Shown piece by piece: positions 1 through 12,600 of a stretch of DNA of 64,000 nucleotides (the first letter of the stretch is position 1; each line of letters opens with the position of its first letter). Location: positions 12,036,418-12,100,417 of the forward strand of contig JAEMBT020000004.1 in assembly GCA_018873245.2 (NCBI GenBank), in the 5' to 3' direction. The position numbers and the translations under genes are program-made. The stretch comes from Archegozetes longisetosus (Eukaryota; Arthropoda; Arachnida; Sarcoptiformes; Trhypochthoniidae). A model generated the notes under the pieces. That model searched no databases, was not told the DNA's origin, and saw only the letters and a program-made list of their open reading frames with translations.

Positions 1-104
1 TTATCTGCAGTTTTATGAAGCCTTAATAATAATTTATTCAAAAAAGCTCTATAAAGACCGTTAATAGACCTAAGACAAGAAATTTACAGTTTATACTTCA
101 ATAC

Positions 105-911
105 CTTTTTGATGTAAGTATTCTACTCCTGAGATCAATTGAACAAAGAAACGATGAGCTTCTGATAATTCCATTCCAATGTCAGGCTCTAGTGTACAAA
201 CGATATTATTAGATAAACTATGATCATTTATATCAGTATTGATCACTTGGATATAGGCGTAGGAGAAAGTTATGTATTAAGTAGTAATCGAACTGGATTG
301 TATTTAAAGTTAGGATAAAAAGTATACCAGATTATAGAATGGTCATCTAAATATTAACTAACTGAAACCTAATAGAGTTATTGATCAGTTATGGCTTAAA
401 AATAGACGAATAAAATTCAAACCTATTCTATCGAATAGTTCTCCACCAGAAGCGTATTCGAGAAATATATATTCAATACTTTCATCGCGTCGGTGGCCAT
501 AAAATTTGATTATGTTTTGGTGATTGAGCATTCGATGAATACATATCTAGTCATCAATGAATGATTCATTAATAGATTGAATGACAGGATGAAGGAGTAA
601 CAAAATATTCGATATCTTGAATAAGTTTATAAAATATTAATTAAAACAAATACTTCTTTTTTAATATTATTTCCAGCGTCGGGATATTTATCCAAGTGAA
701 TCACTTTGGCGGCAACCGCCTCTTGTGTCTGGTTATTAACCAGCAAGCGAACTCTAATTTTATTTACAAATTGTTAAATGCTATTATAAATATATTGATT
801 GATAAAATATTTAAATATTAAATTCAATATAAATATGAATACGAACTCTCCATAAGCTCCTTCTCCTAAAATATGTAATAAATGCCATCCCTTCACAAAC
901 TCGAGTGCCAT
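105..911 (-). CDS. Chk1: Checkpoint kinase Chk1 (grapes), 5' part, 4 exons
   Basis: Serine/threonine kinase of the DNA-damage and replication checkpoint (nucleus; activated by ATR, acts on Cdc25). Exons on the minus strand: 847-911, 654-753, 423-546, 105-188; phases 2, 0, 1, 1 all join in frame to give the first 124 residues. The start is the ATG at 911, opening [20 protein letters not shown]. The glycine loop GEGAYGEV is at residues 16-23, the catalytic lysine is K38 in AVAAK, the alpha-C glutamate is E55, and the gatekeeper region [13 protein letters not shown] starts at 83; these numbers match human CHK1 as I remember it. Exon 4 carries EPDIGM and ends in YLHQK, just before the HRD catalytic loop, which must lie left of the window. 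The first exon uses a weak donor (gttcgt), chosen because it restores GEV. Catalytic, DFG and C-terminal regulatory parts cannot be judged. Confidence 0.9.
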
Positions 912-1507
912 TCAATTGTTTTTTAGATTTATTAATCAAAACAAGTCAACTAATAATCAATAACTTAAATAATAAATAATAATCAACAGTTCGAGTCATA
1001 AAATCATTTCATATTTTATTCAAAATGTTTATTATTTAAAAATTAGGTTTGAAAACAAATTACAATGAGATATCTTTATAAAATGATTCAATCTTTTTAT
1101 TGAACCGCTAAATAATAATAAAACAAAAAACATATGATAGTGAAGTGACAAATGGTTTTGTGGCGCCAATTCTAAGTTGTGGCCTAAAACCATTGGTTCA
1201 CAAATGAGACGGCAGCTTCCAGTAAAAGCGCTAACTTTGAAAATAAAATTAGTTTCTCTGTAAATTGGTTCATTTTAAAATAATTATTTTGGTAGCTACG
1301 TTATTTAATTAATTATATTATATTATGGAAAAAATGTTTTTAAATAATTTATATTTGAATATATTCCTATATTATAAAGCAGAAACTCTGACATAACTTC
1401 CAGTTTAATATCACAGTTTAAAAAATTAATTATGATTAAGACCATTATTTATTCCTTACTGTAACTAAATATCTAATATCTATAAGAAAATAACTTAAAA
1501 CATCATA
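912..1507. other. Short intergenic gap between ABCD and Chk1
   Basis: Non-coding AT-rich spacer between two genes in the same orientation. It should hold the 3' UTR of the ABCD transporter (see the polyadenylation signal at 1448-1453) and the promoter and 5' UTR of Chk1. I see no other gene or repeat. Confidence 0.6.
1448..1453 (-). terminator. Polyadenylation signal of the ABCD transporter
   Basis: AATAAA on the minus strand, about 55 bases after the stop codon at 1508-1510. Position and orientation fit, but AATAAA is common in AT-rich DNA. Confidence 0.45.
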
Positions 1508-4500
1508 TTAATCAGAAATTGTACTTCCATGACTTGCATCCGATAATTCTGCCAAATCTTCCGACTTTTGTGAACTAGAATTAATACTATGATAGTCGTC
1601 GTCGTGTTTCCGTATTAGCAGAACACTGTCTTCACCTAATATTGAGCACAACTCTTGCAATCTATTCTGCATTTTGGGAACTCCTGCCAACCCTGACTCC
1701 AATTTTTCCTTTTCTTCCCTTAATGTAAGTCTAGTTGAAGTGTCCAATGGTTCTAAACGCCATCCACCTTCGCCATCGAATTGAAGTAAGTGCGTGTGAA
1801 ATTTCCATAAGGAAGGTCTGTGTGTTATTGTGATTAATGAAATGCCCATGTCTTTAGCCGTTTGATACATTTGACTCTCAACATCAATAGAGACAGCACT
1901 CGTGCATTCATCAAGTAATGCGAATTGAGGCCTATAATAAATCAATTACAAACAACGATCTCAGTAAAACTAAATCATAAATATAGATAAGATTTCCTTT
2001 TTCATTATCTCCATAAGGAAGTCAAAGGCTTGCAAGTTATCATTGAAGTTAAAAAGTAATAGAGATAAGTGTATATGAGTAGCTATTATTAATATTAATA
2101 ATAGACAAAGAGGTGTCATACAAACCTATGATAGAAAAGTCTGGCCATTCCCATTCTTTGTTTTTCTCCTCCACTAAGTATGTCCTTCCAGTCGCCCCTT
2201 GCATTCCAGCCGCCTTCACGTATAACTATATGTTTGAGATGTACTTGAGTTAGTATTTCCATCAGGTCATCGTCAGTGATTCCTTTTCTCTGCATTATTT
2301 CCCAATCATCGGGATATATGACTTGATCCCTAAGTGTTCCCAATGACATGTAAGGTCTTTGTGGTATATAAAACATTTGTCTCGAGTTCGGTCGCTCTAA
2401 ATTTCCACCAAATGTTGGCCAAAGCCCAGCTAATATGCGAAATAATGAGCTTTTACCGCAACCATTCGGTCCAGTTATCAATAAGTGCATATCTGTTGTC
2501 ATCTGTGAAAGTAGTTGGAATAATACATTAATAGATAATTCAACATTAATAACAATCATTTGCTTTACCGTAAATGACAAGCTCGGAACCACTACATCAC
2601 AATTTGGTGTAATTATAGGCACGTCTTCCAAACGAATATAACCATTAACTTCAGTTATACGACCTAGAAACAAGTTTATGTTAGACCAATGAAAGACATT
2701 AAAAGCACATAAGCGTGAAATCATCAAAAGTGGTTCAATTCGATAACTGACTTATCTTTTCAATTAAATGCGAGACAGATTAGAACATAAACGAAAGAAT
2801 TTAAAACGAATTAAGTTTTGAACAAATAGACAAACCTTTGATTTCAGGCATTCCATCGTGAAAAGAAATCAACGCTTGATTAGACTTCTTAACTTTATTT
2901 GTTGACTTAGCGATAGTACGTTTGAACTTTCCTTGACTCACTTCTTCAAAAACCGTAAACATTTTTGCAACTCTGCCTGTATAGCCCGCTAACTCTGTTA
3001 CCTAAGCACACGGTTTCAACAAAAAACACATTAAGAAATGCACTAAAAACACCATATTTATCAGAATGAAACTTCAACATGTCTATAAATAAGTTGAACT
3101 GGCATTTCAGATGAATTACTTGACCATAAAATAAGCTAATTCCTTTTGAAAGCTAAATTCACTGTAAAATGAAAGATAAGTTCATGAATAAAATGGTTTT
3201 ACCTCTTTATACGAAGATAAAAGTCTTTCGAGTGCATCAGCGCCAGCGATCAAAATGTTTTTCGCAGTTGTCATATATTGAGTTCGTTCACTCACATCAT
3301 CAGTCGGTTCGTCGATATCATGACTTCTAATTTGGCTCATACCAGTCATGACGGGCACGGCAATGATGACCATTCCGGTCGCACTCCACACATACTTCAT
3401 TAAAAACTGTTCGAGCATTATATACCAAAGTCTTTTATTGAAGATGATATTCATTTGTCGTGCTAGCTCTTTATAAGATCGCTGAAGAATATTCATTTCG
3501 ATTTGATGTCCACCATAGAAAGCAATCTCTTCTGCATTTGCGATAACTCGCGAATGTATAAAACGTAGAAATCCCTTACGTCGCGCTTCTTCGGCGACTA
3601 ATTTTCCGAACTTTGGTGAAGACCAGCGCAATATTCCGTGAGTGAAGAGCACCACAATTGACGCTAAGAAAGGACCAGGAATTCCATAAGCGCCCATCGA
3701 GTGCGCCATTCGAAACAATGTGAACGATATGACACAAACATCGAGTAATGGTTTAGTGACATGTGAATAGAGATGAGCACAATGTTGTGAAAATGATGTG
3801 ATGTCATCAGTCAGACTGTGGTCCGCATTTTCGAGCCTTCCGTCCAAATTAGAAACCGCATAATAGGTCTCGTTCTTGAAGTATAATTCATAGGCGTATC
3901 GAACAAGTCGTGTACGGAAAGCGAGCGCTAACTGACTTTCAAGAAATCGTATTAAGGAGTTAACAAAAGTGGCCGGAAGTGCTACCAGTAACCATTTAGA
4001 TAACATCCAACCAAAGTTGACCACATCTCTTCGAACAATGTATTTGACGACATGTCCCTCTAAATTAGCCACATATATAGACAAGAATGTCCGCGAAATT
4101 AAAGACAACGTGTGCAATATTAGAAGAGAGACTTCAATAGTTCTCAATCCTGGAACCATAATCCGAACCAATTTAATTAATTGTATTATAAAGTCAACAT
4201 TAACTCCAGTCAAATGTTGGAACTTATAAAGCATTTGAATCGCAAACTCTTCGAATTTATCAAACACATTGTTTCGTTTTGGACCAAAGTTAGAGTACGA
4301 CTCTTTTTCATGAGACTTATCTCTTCGATGGCTCTCATGTACTGATGACGATCTACGTAGACCTGGAACCAACACATCGGGAGTGATCGAATTCTGTTCA
4401 GGACTTGTGGTCGAAATCTTGTCTTGAGCTGACTTAACATGTGATGACAGGTTTGAAATGGTTTTCTTGAGGTACGGATAACCGATTCGAGTGAAATAAA

Positions 4501-4597
4501 TGGCGAATATTGTATACGATATACTTCTAGTCACGTAATGATGAGGAATACCATAGCTTTGAGATACCTCTTTGATCTTTGACATAACAACAGTCAT
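1508..4597 (-). CDS. ABCD1: Peroxisomal ABC half-transporter, ABCD1/ABCD2 (ALDP) family, 5 exons
   Basis: Half-transporter that dimerises in the peroxisomal membrane and imports very-long-chain fatty acyl-CoA for beta-oxidation. Exons: 3203-4597, 2836-3001, 2569-2663, 2126-2502, 1508-1931; all GT-AG and all in frame, 818 residues. The ATG at 4597 opens a 465-codon first exon with the membrane domain. The EAA-like motif typical of ALDP is at about 336-363 ([15 protein letters not shown]). In the ATPase domain: Walker [10 protein letters not shown] about 563-571, signature LSGGEKQR about 661-668, Walker B FALLDE about 681-686, H-loop ITHRPS with His about 715. All key residues are intact. The 66-base intron 3 has no stop and keeps frame, so retention would add 22 residues before Walker A. 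Residues about 51-115 form a polar, serine-rich linker longer than in human ABCD1 (745 residues). ABCD3 is less likely, since the sequence tracks ALDP through the EAA and C-terminal regions. Confidence 0.95.
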
Positions 4598-7500
4598 CTT
4601 CGGTTTAGTTTAGCACAATGTTGTGATCAATATATTAAATAATTATTTATTAGGATTATGTTCAATTCGATCTATAAATTAGATAAACAATAAGAGGTCG
4701 CACGATAAGACATATCAATAGTAAGCACATTGAAATGACATAAACATTGGGGTTTTTTTTGTTGCCCAAGAAGTGAACCATTTATTTATAGACTCGAAAT
4801 TTAGGTTCACTCCAAGTCAAACTTGAACACAATAAATGATCGCTTTATTTAGTACAAAATAGTAATAAATACATTAAACAGTTATTCGTTTTAAATTATC
4901 GATTCATCTGAGGAGTAGATGTATTTGCAAGTCTTATCAATAACATTAAGCACAGTATTAGATATTTTGCTTACAACACGACTTGCACTCAATACATTGA
5001 TATTGAAATCAACTTAAATAATACAAAAGCTCATTCTTTAACTACTATTTAGCGAACGTAATAGACGTACAGTTCAGATGAGTTACGTGTGTGTGTCGAG
5101 CACAAGCATTCACTGAAATGCTAGCAATGAATGAAATCCAAAGCCTTTAAAGCGCTTAATGCCTGAGGCTTTCAACTTAATAGAAAATAGCGGTCCTATC
5201 GTAATAAGCAATACAAATTTAATATAACGTTAGAAAAAATGTTGAAATTCTTGTTTCACATGAAATATTATTTAAAAGCTCATTACGTGGTAAAACTGTT
5301 CAGTGCTAAATGTAAATACTAAACTTATTCTTATTGAAAATGGTTAACAAAAACTTTTATTAACTTTTATTATTAATAAGAAAAAGCTTAGAACTACTGC
5401 AATTTCAATGAAAGTTTTCCTTATATTTTGAAGACAAACACAGACTTTAAACAGACATTAGCATTAAATACAATTGAAGACGTTTATGGCTGAAGAGGGC
5501 CACACTCAGACACATAAACCTACCTTTCATTTATTTTTGTCTAAAATTAGGTGAAAGAGTATTGAAGAGCATGCAAAGTGTGTCAACACTGTTTTCGAAG
5601 CTTCGATAGATTTCAGTGTTAAGTGTAATCTAAAATATGCATGATTTTGTTCATACAAATGTTTGCCTTATAAAGAATGATATGATCTCTATAAAGTGTT
5701 GCAGAGCGATAATTTTGATCAAAGAAAATTGGTTGCTAAACTTTTTGATTTCTCACTTGTGATGGGATGTCAGAGCTGTCAAAATTTTCTCTTCCTTGTA
5801 GTCAAAAGTGAGTTATCGATGTGTTAGGTTTATACAATTTTGCTCAAGCGCATCCAACCTTTCATTTAATATGACACTCGCATTGTAATCAAGTTAAATA
5901 ATTAGAGATCGCCAATTTTAACTAACATTTATGGCTAGTCCTTAGTTTTCCCAAATCTTCTCAAACTTTTGATTCAATATCGTGAATGATCCCGAGTTCC
6001 CTAATTTCTTCAAAACTGTCAACAGCTCTGAATTGGTAAAACGAACAGTTTGAATCATTCTCATTTTCCCGCAAATGCTCTACAAATCTGAAATTTTCTT
6101 AAATCGACAAAAGAAATTGCATATTTGATTGAATCTTGAAACTATTTTTCAAATTCCAAGTCTCAAAAAAATCTGTTTGTAAACATTTTACAAAGTAGTG
6201 TTCATCAACCAGCCTTGTTTTTACGGTAACATAGGGTATCATTTATTAAAGAAAACACAGGTTTTCAATATAAATTTTCTTATAAGTTCATTGTGGAACC
6301 ATTGCTTATCAGTGTTCGTCTAATGAACTCATGAGTAAGAAAGCTAATTACCAAAATCTGAGTTCACCTTAAGAAAAACTTACATTTAGGATTCATTTTG
6401 ATGAATATTAGAAGGTTGAATTATATGACAGGTTGCAACTTTAATGAATATAAAAATTATTGAAATTTATTCACACAGCTTTCAGTTATGTATGTCATTC
6501 TGAGCACTCGGGAAATTACCAGCGATAGTAAATCAAAGTTAGCATTTAACTCTTCAACCTTGAACGAGAAAGAGTTGTGAAGTATTCTATTGTAATATGA
6601 AGAGAAAACCCTATTACTCTGCTCAAATTTGAAGTAAATGCAATTTTAATAAAATAATAGACTTTGTGGAAGTAAAATTCGCAAGCAAAATTTTAATTCT
6701 GAAATAAGTATAATTTTTGAAGGAAATAATTCTTTTCTATTATGAAAGATAACTTAAAATTTATTGTTAAAAACTTTCAATTTAACAGCTATTACTTTGA
6801 ATTCATTTTTGAACAATACTTTCACAACGAATAGATTTGAATTGATTAAGGTCAAGAACTCTACTTCAATTTGTGGCCAAACACTACGAGAATGAGTTCA
6901 CGTGAACCCTATTTCTTCCTTTGAAGAAATTTATTGAATGTTAACATTTCGATTAAATTGTAATTTGATTGTGTATGAAAATCGATTGTAAAAAATCAAT
7001 GTCTCAGATTGAGTCGAAAGGACAAGTCTCAAGTTAAAAATTTGCTTTAGGGCTTGCATCACCATTCAGAACTGAGCGATCGAAAATATTTCTATTATCT
7101 AAGGCTAGATTTGATGCATTCCTAACTCTTACAAGTTGGAGAACGTTGCTCTTAGGTTGATGTCATCGATAAGTTTATAAGTAGCTCACTTCGAGAAATA
7201 ACTGGTATACTACGTGAACACTTTTTCAATTAATTTAAGGTGACATAAATATCTTTTATAATTGATTTTGCAATTTTTATTGATCTTCTACAAGGAAAAG
7301 CTGATTTTCACTATTCTCCTAACTACGGGATGAAAAATAATTGAGGGTAGTTCATACCGTGACTAAACTAAGCTTAGTACACTCTTCCAAGCATTATATT
7401 TCGGATTCGCATTTATAGGTTTTAACCGATTTTGACCGAAAATAACCGCCGATTTAGGGCTCGATTCATTTGGTTAAAATCGGGTTTCAAAATGGCTGAC

Positions 7501-9014
7501 AATTGAAGAGAAAAAATTTTTACTTTTTCTCTATTATTAGAGGATATTCAGTTATTGTATAAAATAATGATAAACTAAATAAATAAATCTAATTTATCAA
7601 AAATGTCTATGCGTTTGATTATTTTTTCTGAAATACTATCAATTTAGTTAATTTTAAAAAGTTATTTGTATTTCTACTGTTTCGTATTGTAAAATGAGCT
7701 GTCATTTATGAAAAATAAATACCGTACTTTATTCCGACTCGAACTGTTTTGATATATTTTCAGTCTTTTCAATCCGATTTTGATGCAATTTTGCGTTTTT
7801 CAAATTTTCAAGAAAATTAAAACTTGAATTCTGGTAAAAATAATTTCCCCGATTTTTACCGCCGAATCAGAAAATTTATTTTAACCGGAAAATGCAAACC
7901 CAATCATATTACTTTAAAATGTCGCCCACAATCTTCAAAGCGAGTCGTAATCTTTTGCATTAGTTAATATAGACTACACCGAATGCTTTCTGCTATACAT
8001 GACGAAAGAACTCATTTTCTGAATCATAAGTAGAAAAATTATACACTAAAGCAGTTTTTTCTGGAGATAATGTGTAAGTCTAAAAGTTGATCATTTCTCT
8101 GCGAATTATGGCTTATTAAAACTCCGAAATGCAATGATAAAGTTCAGCAAAAATGGCTGGTAATTAGAGTTAGCCATGCATCTAGTTATAAGTTGATTGC
8201 ATCTGTGTTTTGACGATTTTTCAATCATTTCCTGAATGAGTCCTCAGAGGCTTTTCTTTGTAAGTAAGTCATAGAAATAAGTAGAAATGTAAATGTGCTA
8301 AATACAGAATTCTAGTGCAGTATTTGTTGAACTTGTCTTAGATAGTACTGCAGCGAACCGTGTTTCAATAAACATATAGTTATTTCCCGATAGCTTGGCA
8401 CCTTTTATCAAATAGATAATTACCACTTGAGAGTATAAATTATGAGCCGATCAATTTCAATGAGAGTCAATAAGACTTGTATCAATAATATTATTAAGTC
8501 AACAAACGATAAGCTTAAGAGCGAATCAATGATTCAATTCTTCAATCGATACACATACGCAAATTTAGGTTTTGATACAACGCAATAATGGATGGAATAA
8601 GTTTTTGATAAAACTCAAATATCCAATAGTTTTGCTGTCTTTCACTTTTACACAAAATAACAATACCTTTGAGATGCTTTGATACATAAATGCCTCACCA
8701 AAGATTCTCTTTAACATTAGAAAAAAGTCATATTTCATTCATATTCCACTATCTTTTGGCTTATTTGATAGAAACATGCGATACTGTCTTATTCGAAATA
8801 TATCCTGGACCTATACATTAAAACGTATGTCATGAGTTCGTCAAATCACATTAAAATATCTAGTTTGATATTATATGGATCTTTGTAGACGCATTTCAAT
8901 GTGTTCCGTTTAGATGAGTAAACACGACTATCAATGATTAAGATAGTCAGAATCAGCTTTGAGTATGATAGAGATGTAATGTTCGCCAATTTATTCAATT
9001 TGCCTGAAACTTGA
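4598..9014. other. Gene-free AT-rich stretch
   Basis: I find no exon with recognisable protein similarity on either strand. The region upstream of 4597 should hold the promoter of the ABCD transporter. One candidate degenerate MITE lies at 7403-7901; the rest shows nothing I can name. Confidence 0.5.
7403..7901. mobile_element. Candidate degenerate MITE with imperfect inverted ends
   Basis: The ends are imperfect inverted repeats: ggattcgcatttataggtt on the left and, on the opposite strand at the right, gggtttgcattttccggtt (14 of 19 match), followed on both sides by AT-rich sequence and a CCGCCGA/TCGGCGG pair. The 499-base size suits a non-autonomous DNA transposon. No matching target duplication was found beside it, so the family and exact ends are uncertain. 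Confidence 0.35.
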
Positions 9015-9022
9015 GCTAAAAG

Positions 9023-9641
9023 TGGTGTTCCCAGGCCATCTTGTCGCTAAACTTGAGAACTTACAAAAAATGCTAATTTTCACCCTGAGTTCACCTTGAG
9101 ATTAGTAAATTAAATAAATAATAATGTAACATATTTTAACTAATAATCTATTTATTAATTAAACGCTTTACAAAACAAAATTCTATTATCTAGAAAATCT
9201 ATGTTTTTGCTGTGATTTGGCTGCAGTACAACAGAGAAAGTTTTTTCTTCTTTGGTGAACTTATTTTAACCACAATTATATCAATCACAAATAGTATTTG
9301 TTTACTGATAACGTTAATCAAACGACTCATTGATGCTATCATTAAAATATTAATAATTTGTTATCAAGTCATAGCTTTTTATGCAAAATATTTCCACAGA
9401 ACTATTTTAATAATTAGATTCTGTGTATAAACACATTCTATGCACTAACCCATTATTGTTAGTATTGATTGCTTATCATAAGTGACATTAGTTTACAGTT
9501 TAGTGCATAATATGCATTGAGTTTTTTGCCAAAATTTTTAACTTGAGATTCTATTCTCAACTTATATGACCCAACTTGAGGCCTGAGATAGACCTCAATA
9601 ACTTGAGAATCAAGCTGAAAACTTGAGACCTGGGAACACTA
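9023..9641. mobile_element. hAT-type MITE with 8-bp target duplication
   Basis: A 619-base element bounded by 13-base inverted ends (tggtgttcccagg and, inverted, tagtgttcccagg; 12 of 13 match) and flanked on both sides by the identical octamer gctaaaag (9015-9022 and 9642-9649). An 8-bp duplication with a short inverted repeat of this kind is the signature of hAT transposons. Several copies of aacttgag sit just inside both ends, as subterminal motifs often do. The interior has no transposase reading frame, so it must have been moved in trans. Confidence 0.85.
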
Positions 9642-9649
9642 GCTAAAAG

Positions 9650-12600
9650 TCATAAGGTCATTTGAAACCTAAATGCTGCAACAATTGATCTATATTTTAC
9701 AATTATAGAATCACACAGAAGCTCAAATGACTCATATCAACTAAATCACAGTTAGATAACTCAAATAACATATGTTTAACTGCATTTATAATCATACTAG
9801 TTATTTCTAGTTATGCTTTTAATTATGTAAATATTAACACTTCACTTTTATAAATAAATATTGCCGATATTCATATGTATAGCATGTTCTAGTCTTTTGG
9901 GGTCTAAATCCAAAGGTGATATAACTTATTAATTGTACAAATAGAAGTCTGAGGAAAACTTTAGTGAGTCAAACGATTACATCGTTCGTGAATCAGTTAG
10001 TTAAACCCTTGAGTATACTTGCGGTCAATTTTAGGTTCAGACTTAAATTTCACAATTGTTGCAGAAAATTTTATATCAGTCTTGATAAACGAAACGATTT
10101 ATACCCGGATACTTCCTTTTAAAATTAAGTTCTCAAACATTTCTCAGCGTAAGCTAGATGGTTATCAAAATTTACTTAATTTGAATTTATTTCAATTTTT
10201 ACATAGGCTATGAATCAATTTATTGAATTTTGTCCAAAAATAGTTGTATCGGAATAATCAAGTTTTATGTTGACGACTAAGCTCCTGAAAGACGATATTT
10301 ACAAACCATCAATTTCATAGCATTAGGGTTAATGAGCTCTTACGAAATTCATCTAACGGTACATTAATAATCGGCCTGAAAATTACACACAACTTTAGCT
10401 ATAAGCTATAATATTACTAGTATTTTGAATCAATCTGAAATAGGTTAACAAAAATAATTTAAGGCTTATGTAGCACTTTCTCTTCCGGTTAGTTTAGTTA
10501 AAATACACATTAAATACGTCAAAACTTTTAATTAATATTAAGCATATATTACTTTTCGAATTAAACCGATTAATCAGATGAAAAATACATTTACTTTTTA
10601 AATAATGATTGATTTCAATGCATCGTTTCATCACTAACTTAAATTATGGATCAAAGCACTTAACATGCGTAGCTTCAGGTTTTTAGTTTTGTATTAATTG
10701 TCGATATACCGTATTTCTACTAAATTATTTCATTGATTTTTTTTTTTTTGAAAAATCAAATTATAGGCTGAATTTAGGTTTGAAAAGTTAACTTTTAGCA
10801 TAATTGCTATCTAATGAGAGAAAGTTTCTCAATTGTACTATGAAAACTTGTTGAATTAGCTAAAGGAAAGATCGATTTTATGAAAACTTTTAGGTTTTAA
10901 TCCACACTAAGTATTGCCCAAACATACTTTGAGGCTAATCAAAAATAAAACATTGAATGATTCAAAACGTTTTAGTTTAATTTGTGCAGTTAATATTTGT
11001 TGTAATAAGATTCTAAAAGTTTTTCCACGAAAGAGAGTGTATAAAACAAAAAAAAATAAAGAGTATCTAAAACCCATCAGATAAGATGATAGGGTTTAAA
11101 AAAGTTTTTACTCTCAATCCAGACTTTACCACATCACTTTCTTTTTTCCTGCAGAAGCTCATTGTTATTGGATGTTTAAAATAAAAGCATTACTACAGTA
11201 CAATCTCGGTAACTCGTAAGATTCGATTAACGCTTGAAAAAATACGAAAAACAACGATTAACTTTGAAATTAGGTAGAAACAATGAAACATGCAATTTTC
11301 GGATGACTTTTATCAACTTAATATTTTTTGAGTTGATGAGTAAAAATTTTAAATATATTTTTGGAATAAGTGGCCCTATTGAGCACACCATATATATCGA
11401 ACCGTTCGATCGGATTGTGTTTAATACTTCGTCAATTTGAACACTTCTTCAGTTTGAATAAAAACCATTTTACACCTTTTTTTAATGTTTATCATTATTT
11501 ATTAGAGGGGGTCCGGAATTCCGAAAAATAGAAATTTTCCTTTCCTGGCAAATCATAAAAATTTTAAAATACCAAAAGTAATGGAAATTTAAGCGAAAAG
11601 GAATCTTTACACGTGTGGATGTAACTAGTGCTAGTTCAAAGGAAGACTTAACTTAACACCTTAGGGAATTTTAATTAAGTAGAAACTTTTTATCAATAGC
11701 TTTACAAAGTTATTTCATGTGAAAGTTTTTTTTGAAAGTTTATTCATTGAAAGTGGGATTTTAGGAATCCGACAAATGAAATTTACTCTTCCCCGGTAGA
11801 CTATTTCCCGGGAAGGTCTTCTCTATTATTTATCTTAAAAAATAGTATTAAGTTGTGTTTTTACCTAACAAGAGTAAAATTCTGGAAACCTTTTAAGGAA
11901 TTATTTGTAGAAATCAAAATTGATTGAAAGTAAAAGTCTCAAAAATTTAGAAAACTTTGTTCAATTTTATCAATATTTAAAATGAGTGAAAGAGTGAACA
12001 ACTAATATTATTAAATAATTTATGTTGTTCATTCAGTTAGTTTCTCTAGTATGCACTGAGAAAATAGGTTTCTCTTGTATTACTCACTCAAATCCACTTT
12101 TGCCTATAATTCACTTTCAATAGAATTGTTGGGATGCCTTTCAAATATAAATGAAGTGTCGCGTAAATTCTTTCTTATTGTTTTACTTCAAATTGTGGTC
12201 AAAATTGATACTACATTTTGATTAATATTTGATTTTGAGAGAAAAATTCTATAATTTATCTCAAACTAATATATGCACTGAAATTCCATTGCAGTATTAT
12301 AAGAAAGTTGACAGAAAGTCATTCGTATTTATTAGATTTAAAATCTAACTTAGCTCAACAAATGATCAATTAGTTGAACGAATCCATTGAGCTTTCAGTG
12401 CTTTTGATGTAACTATGTCTTATGGCTCATTTTATGAGTACTTTTCATTTAGTTATTTCACAAAATTCTTAGTTTCTCACAAATTTGATCCAATTACGAA
12501 GTACTCTGCAGTTTGTTAACTTCAATTGATAAAGATCTATTTTCACTATCATATTGTTTTTTTGTGAAAATTGAATTGAAAAACCTTCCCAATCATGCTT

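Noticed and set aside
9212..9430. Hydrophobic 72-codon frame inside the hAT MITE
   Set aside because: No ATG at its start, composition typical of AT-rich noise, and located in a non-autonomous element.
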